Assembly (NCBI GenBank): GCA_024362935.1
Contig: JANCRA010000066.1
Span: 186,001-250,000, forward strand
Direction of reading: 5' to 3'
Length of the DNA stretch: 64,000 nt
DNA from: Setophaga petechia
Lineage: Eukaryota > Chordata > Aves > Passeriformes > Parulidae
The position numbers and the translations under genes were made by a program. This document shows positions 1-9,982 of this stretch, piece by piece. The notes under the pieces are model-generated. The model ran no database searches. It was not told where the DNA came from and saw only the letters and a list, made by a program, of their open reading frames with translations. Position 1 is the first letter of the stretch. Each line of letters starts with the position of its first letter.

Positions 1-56
1 GTCTGCTCTGCTCCTGGTCAGGTCAGGCTGGCAGTCGGGTTTGGGGATCCATCTGT

Positions 57-980
57 GACAGATGAGCAATGCCATGGCTGACTCTAACCATTAAAGGCAA
101 ATATCCTGGATCTATGTCAGGAGCAGTTTTATAGATTTATAGCTGTGTTTTACCCCCTTGTGCTGCTCTCAGGGGTGCCCTGGGTTTGGGACATTTGGGA
201 GGGTCACTCGTTCCCATGGCAGCAGCTGCCCCCAGTCAAGGTGTCAGGCAGGGATCTCCACCCCTGGGCAGGGAAGGAGGAGCCCATGGACAGAACTTTG
301 GGGGAACAAAGGGTTAAAAGGTGAAACCTCCATGGTGTGGGTGAGCACATGGTGGGGAAATCCTCTGCTCCTGGAGCTCTGATATTTTCTCTATTCAGTC
401 TTCGGTTTTGTTTTTGATAAGGCTTTAATAAACCTCTTAAATTATTTTGGAAGTGAGGATCATTTCTCACCATGGGGACTGGCTCACAGTCAGCAAACAG
501 GAGATGCCCAGGGCACAGAGCACAGAGAGCTGGAAGTTTCCTGCAGGTTCTCACAGCATGAGAATCTCCTGCTGTGCACCAGGCAGGGCTTTTGAGCCCA
601 GAATTTTAGCTCAGACACCCTCCCCGGGCCCAGACTGCCTGGTCCCTTCCCTCCTAACAGTCTCCTTGTGCTTTATCAGGCCTGGCTTTGCCTGGTCTCC
701 TCCACACCCCTGAGCTCTGAGCTCTTGGGGCTTTCCCTGTGCTGGCACAGGTGGGGAGAAGCTCCAGGTCCCAGGTGTGGATCTGGCATGCAGCATGGAC
801 AGAACTTTGGGGGAACAAAGGGTTAAAAGGTGAAACCTCCATGGTGTGGGTGAGCACATGGTGAGGAACATCCTCTGCTCCTGGTGCTGTGATATTTTCT
901 CTCTATTCAATCTTCTGCTGTATTTCTGATAAAGTTTCAATAAACCTTTTACATTTTTAGAAGTGAGGATCATTTCTCAC
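57..980 (+). mobile_element. LTR-like interspersed repeat, composite (family A)
   Basis: A unit from about 57 to 795 recurs in reverse orientation at 32109-32849, so it is a dispersed element. It has LTR-like promoter and polyadenylation signals: a TATA-like stretch near 128-140 and AATAAA near 430. The part at 285-471 recurs directly at 794-980, again with AATAAA, giving LTR / about 320 bp middle / partial LTR. The inverted copy stops exactly where the second partial LTR begins here. No gag, pol or env coding is visible. The family name and true termini are not determined; a deleted non-autonomous LTR element is my inference. Confidence 0.6.
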
Positions 981-1842
981 ACATCCAACCCTGCTCGCCA
1001 GCGTTTCCAGAGTTGTCCCTGCCCTGTGCAGCTGAACTCCTTCCCAGAATGTCACCAGCACTGGGGACAGGGCAGAGCAGCCCATGCTCGGGCAGTGCCA
1101 GCCCCATGAGGACGTGCACGTACCCGTGCAGGGTGGCACCGGGCCCAGCTGTGACAGTGGCCTGGGGAGGAATGCCAGTTAGGTGGCACCTGAGGTTTTG
1201 TGTTTCTCAAGGATGCCTCATGCAGGGCTGGAGCGTTTAATCCCCTCTGGCTGGAGCTCTGTGGGTTTGTGCACGGGCCCTCCTGCACCGGGCGTGCCCC
1301 ACGCTCTGCTTCTCTGTGTTTTTGGCACGGCCTGGCCCGTGAGGCATGTGCAGGGCTTGCCAAAGCCACACAAAAGAGGCAGAGCCGAGCCCTCAGACGT
1401 GTGTGAGAGCAGCAGCCCGGCGGTTACAGCGCTTCCCTGGGCTGGGGAGAGGCCAGGTGGGAATTACCTCACCTGCTCCGGGCCCTGCCTCTTCCAGAGC
1501 CCCCTGGGAAGGAGAAATGAGGGGTTCTGACATGGGATTTTATCTAAGCTTTTTGTATCTCTTAATCTTCTCTAGTATTGTTCTCTATGCAAGAAACTTC
1601 AGAAATTTGCTTTTTCCTATGCCCTTTGTACCATGGCAGAGGTTTCTTAAGTAAAAAAGTTTAAATTCAACACATAGTACTACAAGCTAAACTTTAAATG
1701 CTTAATTCATATTGCTAATTCAAGTGAACTCCAAAAATCTCTATTTCATTTCCTTGGGGTTTGCACAAGTGACTAAATACTGACTGAAACAGAAGTTTGG
1801 GAGTAAATGGGCTACTGAGTAGAATGATGGAATGAAAAGAGA
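981..1842. other. No recognised feature
   Basis: The first part (about 1000-1520) is GC-richer with scattered CpG, and the rest is AT-rich. Open frames here are short and lack similarity I recognise. I see no splice-flanked exon. Confidence 0.4.
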
Positions 1843-2525
1843 TTTTGAGACCTCTTTCTTCCAGAACTGCTCATTTATCCTGGGATTAATGAGCAGTTCT
1901 GGTGTAGAACTTCCAGAGCACATTCCCAGTTCACATCCCCTGGTGCATAACCCCATCCTTTGCATTTCCCACTGATTTAGGCAGCTCTCTGAGCCCTGAC
2001 CTCTGGATTTATCATCCAAGACAAAAGCACCTCTGAAAATCTGTATTTTTAAAGCATCCTCATCTTACCATGCTGGCAGGAGAAGTCTCAAATTGAAAAA
2101 TCTCTGTTTTGGCCTTTCCCAGAGCTCTGGGGAAAAGGCAGCAGGAAGAAATGGGGCTGAACCTCAGTTTACCAAGGCAGTGGATTTACAGTGGGAATGA
2201 GAAGAGACCTTGAGACCTCGTTCTTCCAGAACTGCTCATTTATCCTGGGATTAATGAGCAGTTATGGTGTTGAACCTCCGGAGAACATTCCCAGTTCACA
2301 TCCCCTGGTGCATAACCCCATCCTTTGCATTTCCCACTGATTTAGGCAGCTCTCTGAGCCCTGACCTGTGGATTTACCATCTGAGACAAAAGCACCTCTG
2401 AAAATCCATGTTTCTAAGGCATCCTCATCTTGCCATGCTGGCAGGAGAAGCCTGAAATTGAAAAATCTTGGCCTTTTCCAGGGCTCTGGATAAAGAGCAG
2501 CAGGAAGAAATGGGGCTGAATCTGA
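1843..2525. repeat. Tandem duplication of about 320 bp units
   Basis: The sequence from about 1843 to 2165 is repeated at about 2203 to 2525, offset by about 360-365 bp. The copies share a long run starting at the 'ccagaactgctc' motif (1861 and 2226) and differ by scattered substitutions and small indels. Each unit holds a short inverted motif (ccagaactgctcat ... atgagcagttctgg). No coding content is recognised. Confidence 0.8.
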
Positions 2526-2689
2526 ATTTTCCAAAATGATGAATTTACATCATTGTAAATGATGAATTTACATCAATGGTGATGCTGGATCATCACCATT
2601 TTAGCAAGTTTGACAATTTCTGTCATGAGGGATGAGGGTTACTGAGGAGAGAGGAGTGGAGTGGATACTTGGGTCTGGGGGAAAATGGC

Positions 2690-2792
2690 TTTGAAAGGGG
2701 GTGGAATTTAATATCAGGGAGAAATTCCTCCCTGTGAGGGTGGGGAGGCCCTGGCACAGATTCCCAGAGGAGCTGGAGCTGCAGAGGTGACA
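2690..2792 (+). mobile_element. CR1 LINE 3'-region fragment
   Basis: This stretch matches the CR1 tail pattern I know: a 'gaatttaatatcaggg-agaaattcctccctgtgagggtggggaggccctggcacag' type block followed by 'cccagaggagctg'. It is short, truncated at both ends and non-coding. Confidence 0.6.
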
Positions 2793-2821
2793 CCCAAACC
2801 CAGGGGACAAAGGGACACAGG

Positions 2822-3273
2822 TGATGCTTCAGGTTTAGATTTTCTATTTTTCAGATTCTGTTTTAGTGTGTGGGTCTGGGCTTCACATTATGGGATGGTG
2901 AGCTCTGTGCACAGAGCAGGGAGACAAAACAATTCCTGCTCCAGCTGGGCACCAAGGACAAATGATCCAAATCTCAGCCCAAGAGCACAAACACCGTGGG
3001 CTGGAGAGAGAAAAACAAGGATGGGACTGCCTGGGCTAAAGCTGGGATGGGACAATGAACTGCAAGATGCAAATGGAGCAGAACTGATCAAAGTGAGAGA
3101 TCTTGTGACCGGTTGTGCATTTTGGGACCATTTTGGTTCATTTTGGATGCAGCCCTGGCTGGGCTCTGGTGCTGCCCAAGGTGAATCCATTGAGGAGATC
3201 CTTTCAATAAATCCCTGCTTTATTCTTTAGCTCAGTCTCATCTCTGTTCTAGGTCTGCCTTCCCAAGGCACCA
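2822..3273 (+). mobile_element. Solo LTR, family B, TGATGC...GCACCA termini
   Basis: This 452 bp copy starts TGATGC and ends GCACCA. The better-kept copy at 43811-44267 has exact inverted termini TGATGC/GCATCA. A polyadenylation signal AATAAA (about 3208) lies near the 3' end, as in an LTR R region. A third, 5'-truncated copy is at 52173-52420. No obvious target-site duplication is seen. It is taken as a solo LTR because no internal retroviral sequence adjoins it. Confidence 0.75.
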
Positions 3274-3861
3274 CAAGGACTGAGCTGGGGCTGTGCAGGA
3301 GCAGGGGGAGGCTCTCAGGGGAAGGGGAGCTGAGTGGGAGCCGTGTGGGAGCAGCTCTGGGGCCCTCAGGAGCTGAGCTCAGCATGGGCACTGGGGATTA
3401 TGGAAGGGCTGCTGGGGGATATTTGGGTTTCAGTGAAATTATTCAGAATTTCCTTAAGAAGAGCCTGAAAAAAAGAGGCAGGGGTCACTCCAAGGATGGC
3501 TGGGTTTCCTGATACTTCCTCCAGCTGCTTGACTTTGTGATTTAAGTAGGCTGTTCCCTGCTCCAGCACTCAAAGCTGCATTGGGCTCTATGTTTCCATC
3601 AGGATTGAATGCCAAGGACCCCCTGGACCTCCTGGATGGGCTGGGACTGGCCCTGTCAGCCCCCTGTGCTTGGCCCTGCACCCTGAGCACAGAATTAGAG
3701 CTGGCCAGGTTGGAAAACCCGCCAAGATCCACTCCAGCCATCAGCCCATGGCCCCACGAGCCACATCCTTACAGATCTGGGACACTTCAGGGCTGGTGAC
3801 CCCACCAGGGGGGACAGCTGGGATCTGGTTGGGCTGAGCTTCCCCCACTGCAGGACCCCAG
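3274..3861. other. No recognised feature
   Basis: Mixed-composition sequence with only short open frames. I see no exon, RNA gene or clear repeat here. Confidence 0.4.
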
Positions 3862-4354
3862 CTCTTTTCTCTTCTCTTCTCTTCTCTTCTCTTCTCTTCT
3901 CTTCTCTTCTCTTCTCTTCTCTTCTCTTCTCTTCTCTTCTCTTCTCTTCTCTTCTCTTCTCTTCTCTTCTCTTCTCTTCTCTTCTCTTCTCTTCTCTTCT
4001 CTTCTCTTCTCTTCTCTTCTCTTCTCTTCTCTCCTCTCCTCTCCTCTCCTCTCCTCTCCTCTCCTCTCCTCTCTCCTCTCTCCTCTCTCCTCTCTCCTCT
4101 CCCTTCCCTTCCCTTCCCTTCCCTTCCCTTCCCTTCCCTTCCCTTCCCTTCCCTTCCCTTCCCTTCCCTTCCCTTCCCTTCCCTTCCCTTCCCTTCCCTT
4201 CCCTTCCCTTCCCTTCCCTTCCCTTCCCTTCCCTTCCCTTCCCTTCCCTTCCCTTCCCTTCCCTTCCCTTCCCTTCCCTTCCCTTCCCTTCCCTTCCCTT
4301 CCCTTCCCTTCCCTTCCCTTCCCTTCCCTTCCCTTCCCTTCCCTTCCCTTCCCC
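3862..4354 (+). repeat. Long polypyrimidine pentanucleotide microsatellite
   Basis: About 490 bp of almost pure C/T on the + strand. It begins as a CTTCT pentamer array (to about 4030), passes through CCTCT and a CTCTCCT heptamer (about 4030-4100), and continues as CCCTT/CTTCC pentamers to the end. The purine strand is G/A only. Such a mirror-symmetric homopurine tract can adopt triplex (H-DNA) structure. Confidence 0.95.
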
Positions 4355-4720
4355 TATTGGGAAATTTAGACTGTGAATATTAAAAAAAATAATTAAAAAA
4401 ATAAAAGTAAAAGAAAATAAAAAGCAGCCCCTTGGGCTGAATCACAACCACAGTGTTGATAAACATCCTTTACAAATCAATCCTCCACAACCCTCGCCAA
4501 ACAATCCTCCTGATTGTTCTGAAACCACTAAAGCAGCAGCAGAGGTCACAAAATCAGCCCTTGTTTGGGATTTTGCAACACCTCCTATCAGCTTTGGAAC
4601 GGGCTGCGCCGCTGGGAGGTTTAAATTTAGACTTCAAACTGCAACAATTGTTTTAATAATGCTAAAATGTTGTTTAAGATATGAAAAGAATTGCAAGTTT
4701 TTCTCACAATAATGCACTCC
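4355..4720. other. No recognised feature
   Basis: AT-biased unique sequence after the polypyrimidine tract. One 67-residue frame (4453-4656) has no recognisable similarity. Confidence 0.35.
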
Positions 4721-5230
4721 TGTAATAACATTGTTGAGATTAAATAAATAATATATAAAAATATATTATAAAATATATTGTAAAAATATATCCTATATAT
4801 TTATAATATATTATAAAATTATAAAAAATTAAATAATTCCTGTAATAAAATTGTTGGGATAAAATAAATAATATATTAAAAATATATTATTTATGTTTAT
4901 TATATATATATTAAAAATATATAATATATTATATATTTATAATACATAATATATTATATATTTTGTAATATGTTTTATAATATAAAAATATTATTAAACA
5001 TATTATAAAATATATAATATATTTATAATATATTATAAATATACATATATTTTAAAAAGAAGTAATTATTGTAAAAATTCTTGGGATAAAATAAAAAATA
5101 TATAAATATATATTATAAAATATGTTATAAAACATATTATAAAATATATATGATATTCTATATATTTATAATATATTATAAAACATAAAAATAAATAATA
5201 CCTGTAATAAAATTGACCTGAGATAAAATG
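4721..5230. repeat. AT-rich imperfect tandem repeat
   Basis: Extremely AT-rich DNA built from TATATTATAA-type words. A longer unit starting 'cctgtaataa(a/c)attg' recurs at about 4719, 4839 and 5198, with a degenerate copy near 5070. This points to a decayed tandem array of larger units, not simple TA slippage alone. Confidence 0.7.
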
Positions 5231-5280
5231 GTTTCTGATATTATATATATTTTTTATTTAAATATGAAACTCCAAGTCCT

Positions 5281-5667
5281 TTGATATCATTATATGTTGG
5301 AATAGAAAAGGACAGAATTTCCAGCGGGGCAGAAAATTGTGTGGCACCCCTCAGCTTGGATCCCTCTGTGCTTGGAGTCAAACCCCAAGAAGAATGGGAT
5401 TCCATGGCTGTTGGGGAAGATGAAACAGGAAAGCCTTATAAATGTGATTGTCTGGCAAAAGATTCTGAGAATATGGAAACTCTAAGCCAGATTGAAATGA
5501 AAGCAAGCTTTGAGATCCCTCAGTTACTGAACAACTGGAAAACAATGGCATGGCCAGCTGAAGGTGATCCCCTTTGGATCAAACAATTCCCTCTGCTTGC
5601 AGACAGGCCCAAGGCTCAGAGCAGACCCTGCTGGCTTGGCAGAAGGGGCCCAAAGAGGAGTTTGTAG
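5281..5667 (+). CDS. Unrecognised open frame, 128 codons; doubtful gene
   Basis: An ATG-to-stop frame of 128 codons between the AT-rich block and the NUMT. Its composition is more protein-like than most frames here (mixed acidic and hydrophobic residues, no simple repeat). I see no signal peptide, no domain motif and no family resemblance. It has no promoter or splice signals that I can identify. It may be chance, or a remnant of a retroelement or processed sequence. I list it only because it is the one non-repetitive frame over 100 codons in this area. Confidence 0.15.
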   Translation: MISLYVGIEKDRISSGAENCVAPLSLDPSVLGVKPQEEWDSMAVGEDETGKPYKCDCLAKDSENMETLSQIEMKASFEIPQLLNNWKTMAWPAEGDPLWIKQFPLLADRPKAQSRPCWLGRRGPKRSL

Positions 5668-5769
5668 GGTTTAAAATGTAACCCAGTGTGGGAATGTAAT
5701 GATTCTTATAGTAGATATAGTATATTTATATATACATACATGTGTATATATGTGTATATATAGTAACTG

Positions 5770-6061
5770 AGTCATGAACTAAGTTCATGACTCACTTTCT
5801 CTTTAATTATCCAACCCAAACTTCTGTCATTTGTATCAATAAATCCTCTCTCTAGCAAACCACCCATCGCTCCAAGCACTGCCCCCTGAACCTGACCATG
5901 AGCTTAAGCTTCTTCGACCAATTTTCAAGCCCACCCTTCCTATCAATCCCATTAATTCTCATCTCAATAACATTCCCAGCCCTATTACTACCCTCCCTAG
6001 ACAATCGATGAATCACCAACCCTCAACCCTCCAGCTATGATTTATCAACCTAGTCACAAAA
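5770..6061 (+). pseudogene. NUMT: nuclear copy of mitochondrial ATP8/ATP6
   Basis: Read with the vertebrate mitochondrial code (TGA = Trp, ATA = Met), 5788-5904 is an uninterrupted ATP8 C-terminal frame ending in TAA at 5905-5907. It includes the characteristic Trp-Thr-Trp-Pro-Trp end. ATP6 starts at ATG 5898-5900, so the two genes overlap by 10 nt as in bird mitochondrial DNA. The ATP6 frame then runs through the N-terminal FFDQF motif. Around 6020-6022 it looks about 4 nt short of the expected avian sequence, which shifts the frame. In-frame TGA codons (for example 6009-6011) would stop nuclear translation. The left edge (about 5770) is degraded. It is a non-functional insertion of mitochondrial DNA. 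Confidence 0.92.
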
Positions 6062-7319
6062 TGTTATATACTAATGTAAATGTTACATACTAAAATTATA
6101 TTATGTAAATGCTCTAGGATTTGTATCTTGGACTAGACTGGTTAGTGAGAATCAGAATATTCAGCACAGAAGATTTATGGTATTGTAATGGGAACTTTGC
6201 TCTCTTTCCCTCTTGCTTTTATTCTTCACTCTCTCTCATCCTCTTTACCACGTTCTTGCCTGCTTTCCCTTTACCACTTTCTTTCTCCTCTTCCTTTTAT
6301 TCTTTGCTCTCTGTCTCTTTGGCCCTGCTCTGAGCTGTGGCTGGCAGCTCCCAGCAGGGCCCTGCACCCAGGCCCTTTGCAATAACCCACAAGTTCCCAG
6401 CCCTGGCTGCAGAGATCTCTGCTCTCTGTCCATCCCCACCATCCTACCCCCATCTCTCCTCCACATGGCAAACTGGTTATTTTAATTTGGTTAACCAGTA
6501 ACCAAATTACAGCTCCACCTGGCCAAGGGCAGAGCCATCCAGGCAGGAGACACTGCCCAGACCGAGCCCGTGCCAGGTCCTCCCTGGGATTCCTCAGCAC
6601 CTAATTACTCCCACTTTAATTAAACTTTCTCCTGCAACTTTCCTTGTTTCCTTCCCTAACTCATCTGCTGCTGGAGCCTCTCATCTCCTCCCAAAAAAAA
6701 AAAAGGTGCATGGAAATTATGATCATCTTGGAGATGTTTTTGCAGTTTGGTTGTTTGAGTTTTTTTCCCTCCAAATCGAGTGTTTCTGACTTCTTTTAAA
6801 AACATTTTTAAATCTTCTCTTAAAAGCATTTTGGAAAGTTGCAAGTCTGATTAAAATGTGGTGTTTTGACAGGAGAATTTTTTTTTCCTTTTAAAATTTT
6901 CAGTCTCTGAGTAAAAATTAAATCAATCATTTTGCAGCAAATTTCAAGACTGAGAGCTGGAATAACTTTACTGACGGCAAAAAAATTTCAAAAACTCAGG
7001 AGTTAATTTCTTCTAAAGCCCTAATTTAGGAAGGAAAGCAAGATACTCTCAGTGTTCATAACTCTGAGTGTTTCAGCATCAGCATTTTTTCTGGAAAACC
7101 TTTGTAACCCCAGTGGGTGCTCCCGTGGATCTGCACATTGTTCAGAACAATGGGATCCGTCCTGCAGGCGGCACAATCAATGCCCCAAAGCTCCAATAAA
7201 CCATATCAATAATTAATAATTAACCCCCTATTCAAGTGCTGAGGTGTAAAGGGCAGACACTTGCATTTTGTTTGTTTTCCTTGCTTTTCTCCCTGCTTTA
7301 TGTCACCATCCACAGGGAC
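6062..7319. other. No recognised feature
   Basis: Unique, mostly AT-rich non-coding sequence with a pyrimidine-rich stretch at about 6200-6320. I see no exon-like block flanked by splice sites and no known repeat. Confidence 0.4.
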
Positions 7320-7339
7320 TTTGGCAGCCTGGGGAGGGG

Positions 7340-7490
7340 GGGCCTGGGAGAACCTGGGGGGGTCACGAAGGGCAAGTGCAAGGTGCTGCACCTGGGGAGT
7401 CCCAAAGGTGAGCAGGGGCTGGGGGATGGATCAAAACCAGCCCTGAGAGAAGGAATTGGGGATTTTGGGGGGTTAAAAGCTCAGCAGTGA
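7340..7490 (+). mobile_element. CR1 LINE ORF2 remnant
   Basis: One frame contains the block KGKCKVLHLG, which I recognise from the C-terminal half of the CR1 reverse-transcriptase protein, followed by a degraded continuation. Its order upstream of the CR1 3' end at 7560-8085 suggests that both are parts of one 5'-truncated, decayed CR1 insertion. Confidence 0.6.
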
Positions 7491-7559
7491 AGGTTTGAAA
7501 GCCAAAATCACCCCCATGTCTTGGGCTGCAGCAAAGGATGAGGGAGAGGATTCTCCTTC

Positions 7560-8085
7560 TCTGCCCTGCTCAGGTGATTCCCCACCTGCAGAGCTGCTCC
7601 AGCCCTGGGAATTCCAACATCATCAGCAGCTGGAGAGAGCCCAGAGGAGCCCCCGGAGCTGCTGCAGGGCTGGAGCCCCTCTGGAGCCAGGCTGGGGGAG
7701 CTGGGGGTGCTGGCCTGGAGAGGAGAAGGCTGCAGGGAGAGCTGAGAGCCCTTGCAGGGCCTGAAGGGGCTCCAGGAGAGCTGCAGAGGGACTGGGGACA
7801 AGGATGGAGGGACAGGAGGCAGGGAATGGCTGCCAGTGGCAGAGGGCAGGGCTGGATGGGATCTTGGCAATTGGGAATTGTTCCCTGGCAGGGTGGGCAG
7901 GGGCTGGGCTGGAATTGCCAGAGCAGCTGTGGCTGCCCCTGGAGCCCTGGCAGTGCCCAAGGCCAGGCTGGACATTGGGGCTGGCAGCCCCTGGCACAGT
8001 GGGAGCTGGCCCTGGGCTGCAATCAGCTGCCATTGAAGATCCCTTCCCACCCAAACCACTCTGGCATTCACATTCCTCAATCCAG
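7560..8085 (+). mobile_element. CR1 LINE 3' end
   Basis: It carries the order of motifs expected for a CR1 tail: gagaggagaaggctgcaggga, 'cagagggactggggacaaggatggagggacag', 'agcagctgtggctgcccctgg', 'caaggccaggctgg' and finally 'cttcccacccaaaccactctgg'. It is diverged and non-coding. The section from 7909 on is shared almost perfectly with 47583-47969. Confidence 0.8.
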
Positions 8086-8199
8086 GATGGAAACCAGCAC
8101 CAAAAGCCATTGCAGCAAATGGAGAAAGGAAAGGAAAGAATGATTGCCTGGCTGGTTGCAGGTGCCCCCAGTGCCATTTCCCACAGGGGGTTTGTAGCC

Positions 8200-8372
8200 T
8201 GGCAAGGCCTGGTTAGAGAGGTTTGGGCTGTGCCAGGGTGCCCAGAGCAGCTGTGGCTGCCCCTGGAGCCCTGGCAGTGCCCAAGGCCAGGCTGGCACAC
8301 CCTGGGACAGTGGAGGTGTCCCTGCCCATGAGTTTTCGGGTCCTTTCCCACCCAAACCACTCTGGGATTCTC
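8200..8372 (+). mobile_element. Second CR1 3'-end fragment
   Basis: A second CR1 tail in the same orientation, with 'cccagagcagctgtggctgcc', 'caaggccaggctgg', 'ggaggtgtccctgcccatg' and 'cccacccaaaccactctggg'. It sits about 115 bp after the first tail, so the locus holds two head-to-tail CR1 ends. The pair with its spacer is what is duplicated at 47583. Confidence 0.8.
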
Positions 8373-9982
8373 TCTTTAACTTCTGCCTTGTTCTCTGCAT
8401 CAATTTCTGCCCCTGACTGATCTTTGCAGCTCCATAACCCCAATTTACCCCACACATCTCCCCTGGAGAAATATAACCTAGAAGAAGAGCTCAGGAATGG
8501 ATTTAAAGAGAGGTCAGAAATGGATTTAAAGAGAGGTCAGGAATGGATTTAAGCTGCTGAACATTTCCAAACTGATTGCTTGAAGCCACTTTGTGTGCTG
8601 GCATCCAACCTGGCTCCCATTGCTGTGCCTGACCCTGGGGCACCTGGGGAAGGGGATTTGTGCCTGTCCAGGTGGCAGGAGCCCCTCCAGGCTTGTCCCA
8701 GCCCTGTTGCACAAGCTGCTCTCCTGCACTTGCTGCCGAGGCTGTGGCTCTCACAGCACTGAGGCAGCTCCCAGGTGCTGATTAATTGCATGACACCCAT
8801 TGTAATTATAAATTCCAGGTCACTCATCGTGCTGGAAAGCTGAAGGGGTTCAGCCACCAGGGTGGGGCCAAGGCAGACATCCCTGTTAAGGTGTTCCAAT
8901 GAACACTCAACACACAAGGAATGTCTCCACAGGGCTGTTTTAAACACCCTGCACTTTGCTTTTCTTGCCTTTTGGGCACAAAAATGTGCGATCGGGCAGG
9001 CACATGGGACTGCCTGTAATTGTCATTCACTTTATTAAAAAAAAACTCCTTTCTTAACTGCAAATATTCCCTTTTCCATCCACAGAGCAAGGGTGAAACA
9101 TGTTCTGGTCCCCAGGTGGTGAGGAAAGGAGCAGGAGCTGGGAGCCTTTGGACTACTGACATTTTCAAAAATCCTCAGATTTCTTGATGTGGGAGAGCTG
9201 CAAATTTTTTTCAGTGTTTCTCTTTTCAAGAATTCCCAGAGCAGGATGAAAAGGCATCTTCAGGAGCACATTTGTTATGATTTTAAATAACTAAAAAACC
9301 AGACCAGGTCTGTGGTTTGTGACAGCCACCAGCAGAAGGCAGTGCTATAAGAGGCCAGGTCTGGCTGCTCCTGAAGGTTTTATCCAGGTCTGATGGAACA
9401 GGAGAGCCCTGCATGGAGCTGAGTGTGCTGATCACACACCCACACACTCCCAATATTCCCATTTATCTGGTGTCTCCCTGGATTTAATTCAGCCTCCATC
9501 TTGCCTCCCCCTGCTTTTATCTGACTCAAAGCTTGGTCACTTTGTGTAAATTTAATGACATTTGTGTGCCAGGGTCAGGTCAGACTGCAGACTGACTGAC
9601 TGATCTCTGCAGCTCCCTTAACCCAACTCACTCTACACATCTCCCCTGGAGGAATTTAACCTAGCAGGAGAGCTCAGGACATTTCACAGGTTTTGGAGAC
9701 ATTCACTTTGTTTTCTCCCTCCAGGACCAAGATCCCAGCTGTCCCTCCCTGCCTGACAGACATCCCAGGGCATCCCATCAGTGCTGGAATCCCAGGAACA
9801 CCAACCATGCCCTGATCAGTGGCTCCTGAGAGCTCCAGTTACTGCAGAAAGGGACCAGGATCTGCTTCCATTCCTGCCCTTCCACTTTGCTGTCCCACAG
9901 CCACTGGAATTCAAATTCCTGGGCAGGAAAGTGTCACCAGGCCCTGCAGGACAGCACCCCTGGCTTTGTGTCTTCTGCCTGA
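8373..9982. other. Mostly unique; one short dispersed duplicate
   Basis: A block of about 77 bp at 8417-8493 (gatctttgcagctcc ... gagctcagg) recurs at 9600-9675 with moderate divergence. A 25-bp word (ggatttaaagagaggtcagg) is repeated about three times at 8494-8550. Otherwise I see no exon or known element. Confidence 0.5.

Noticed and set aside
7508..8360. Overlapping frames of 150-245 codons on both strands
   Set aside because: They are shadows of GC-rich CR1 tails. Only a short stretch near 7340-7490 resembles real CR1 protein.
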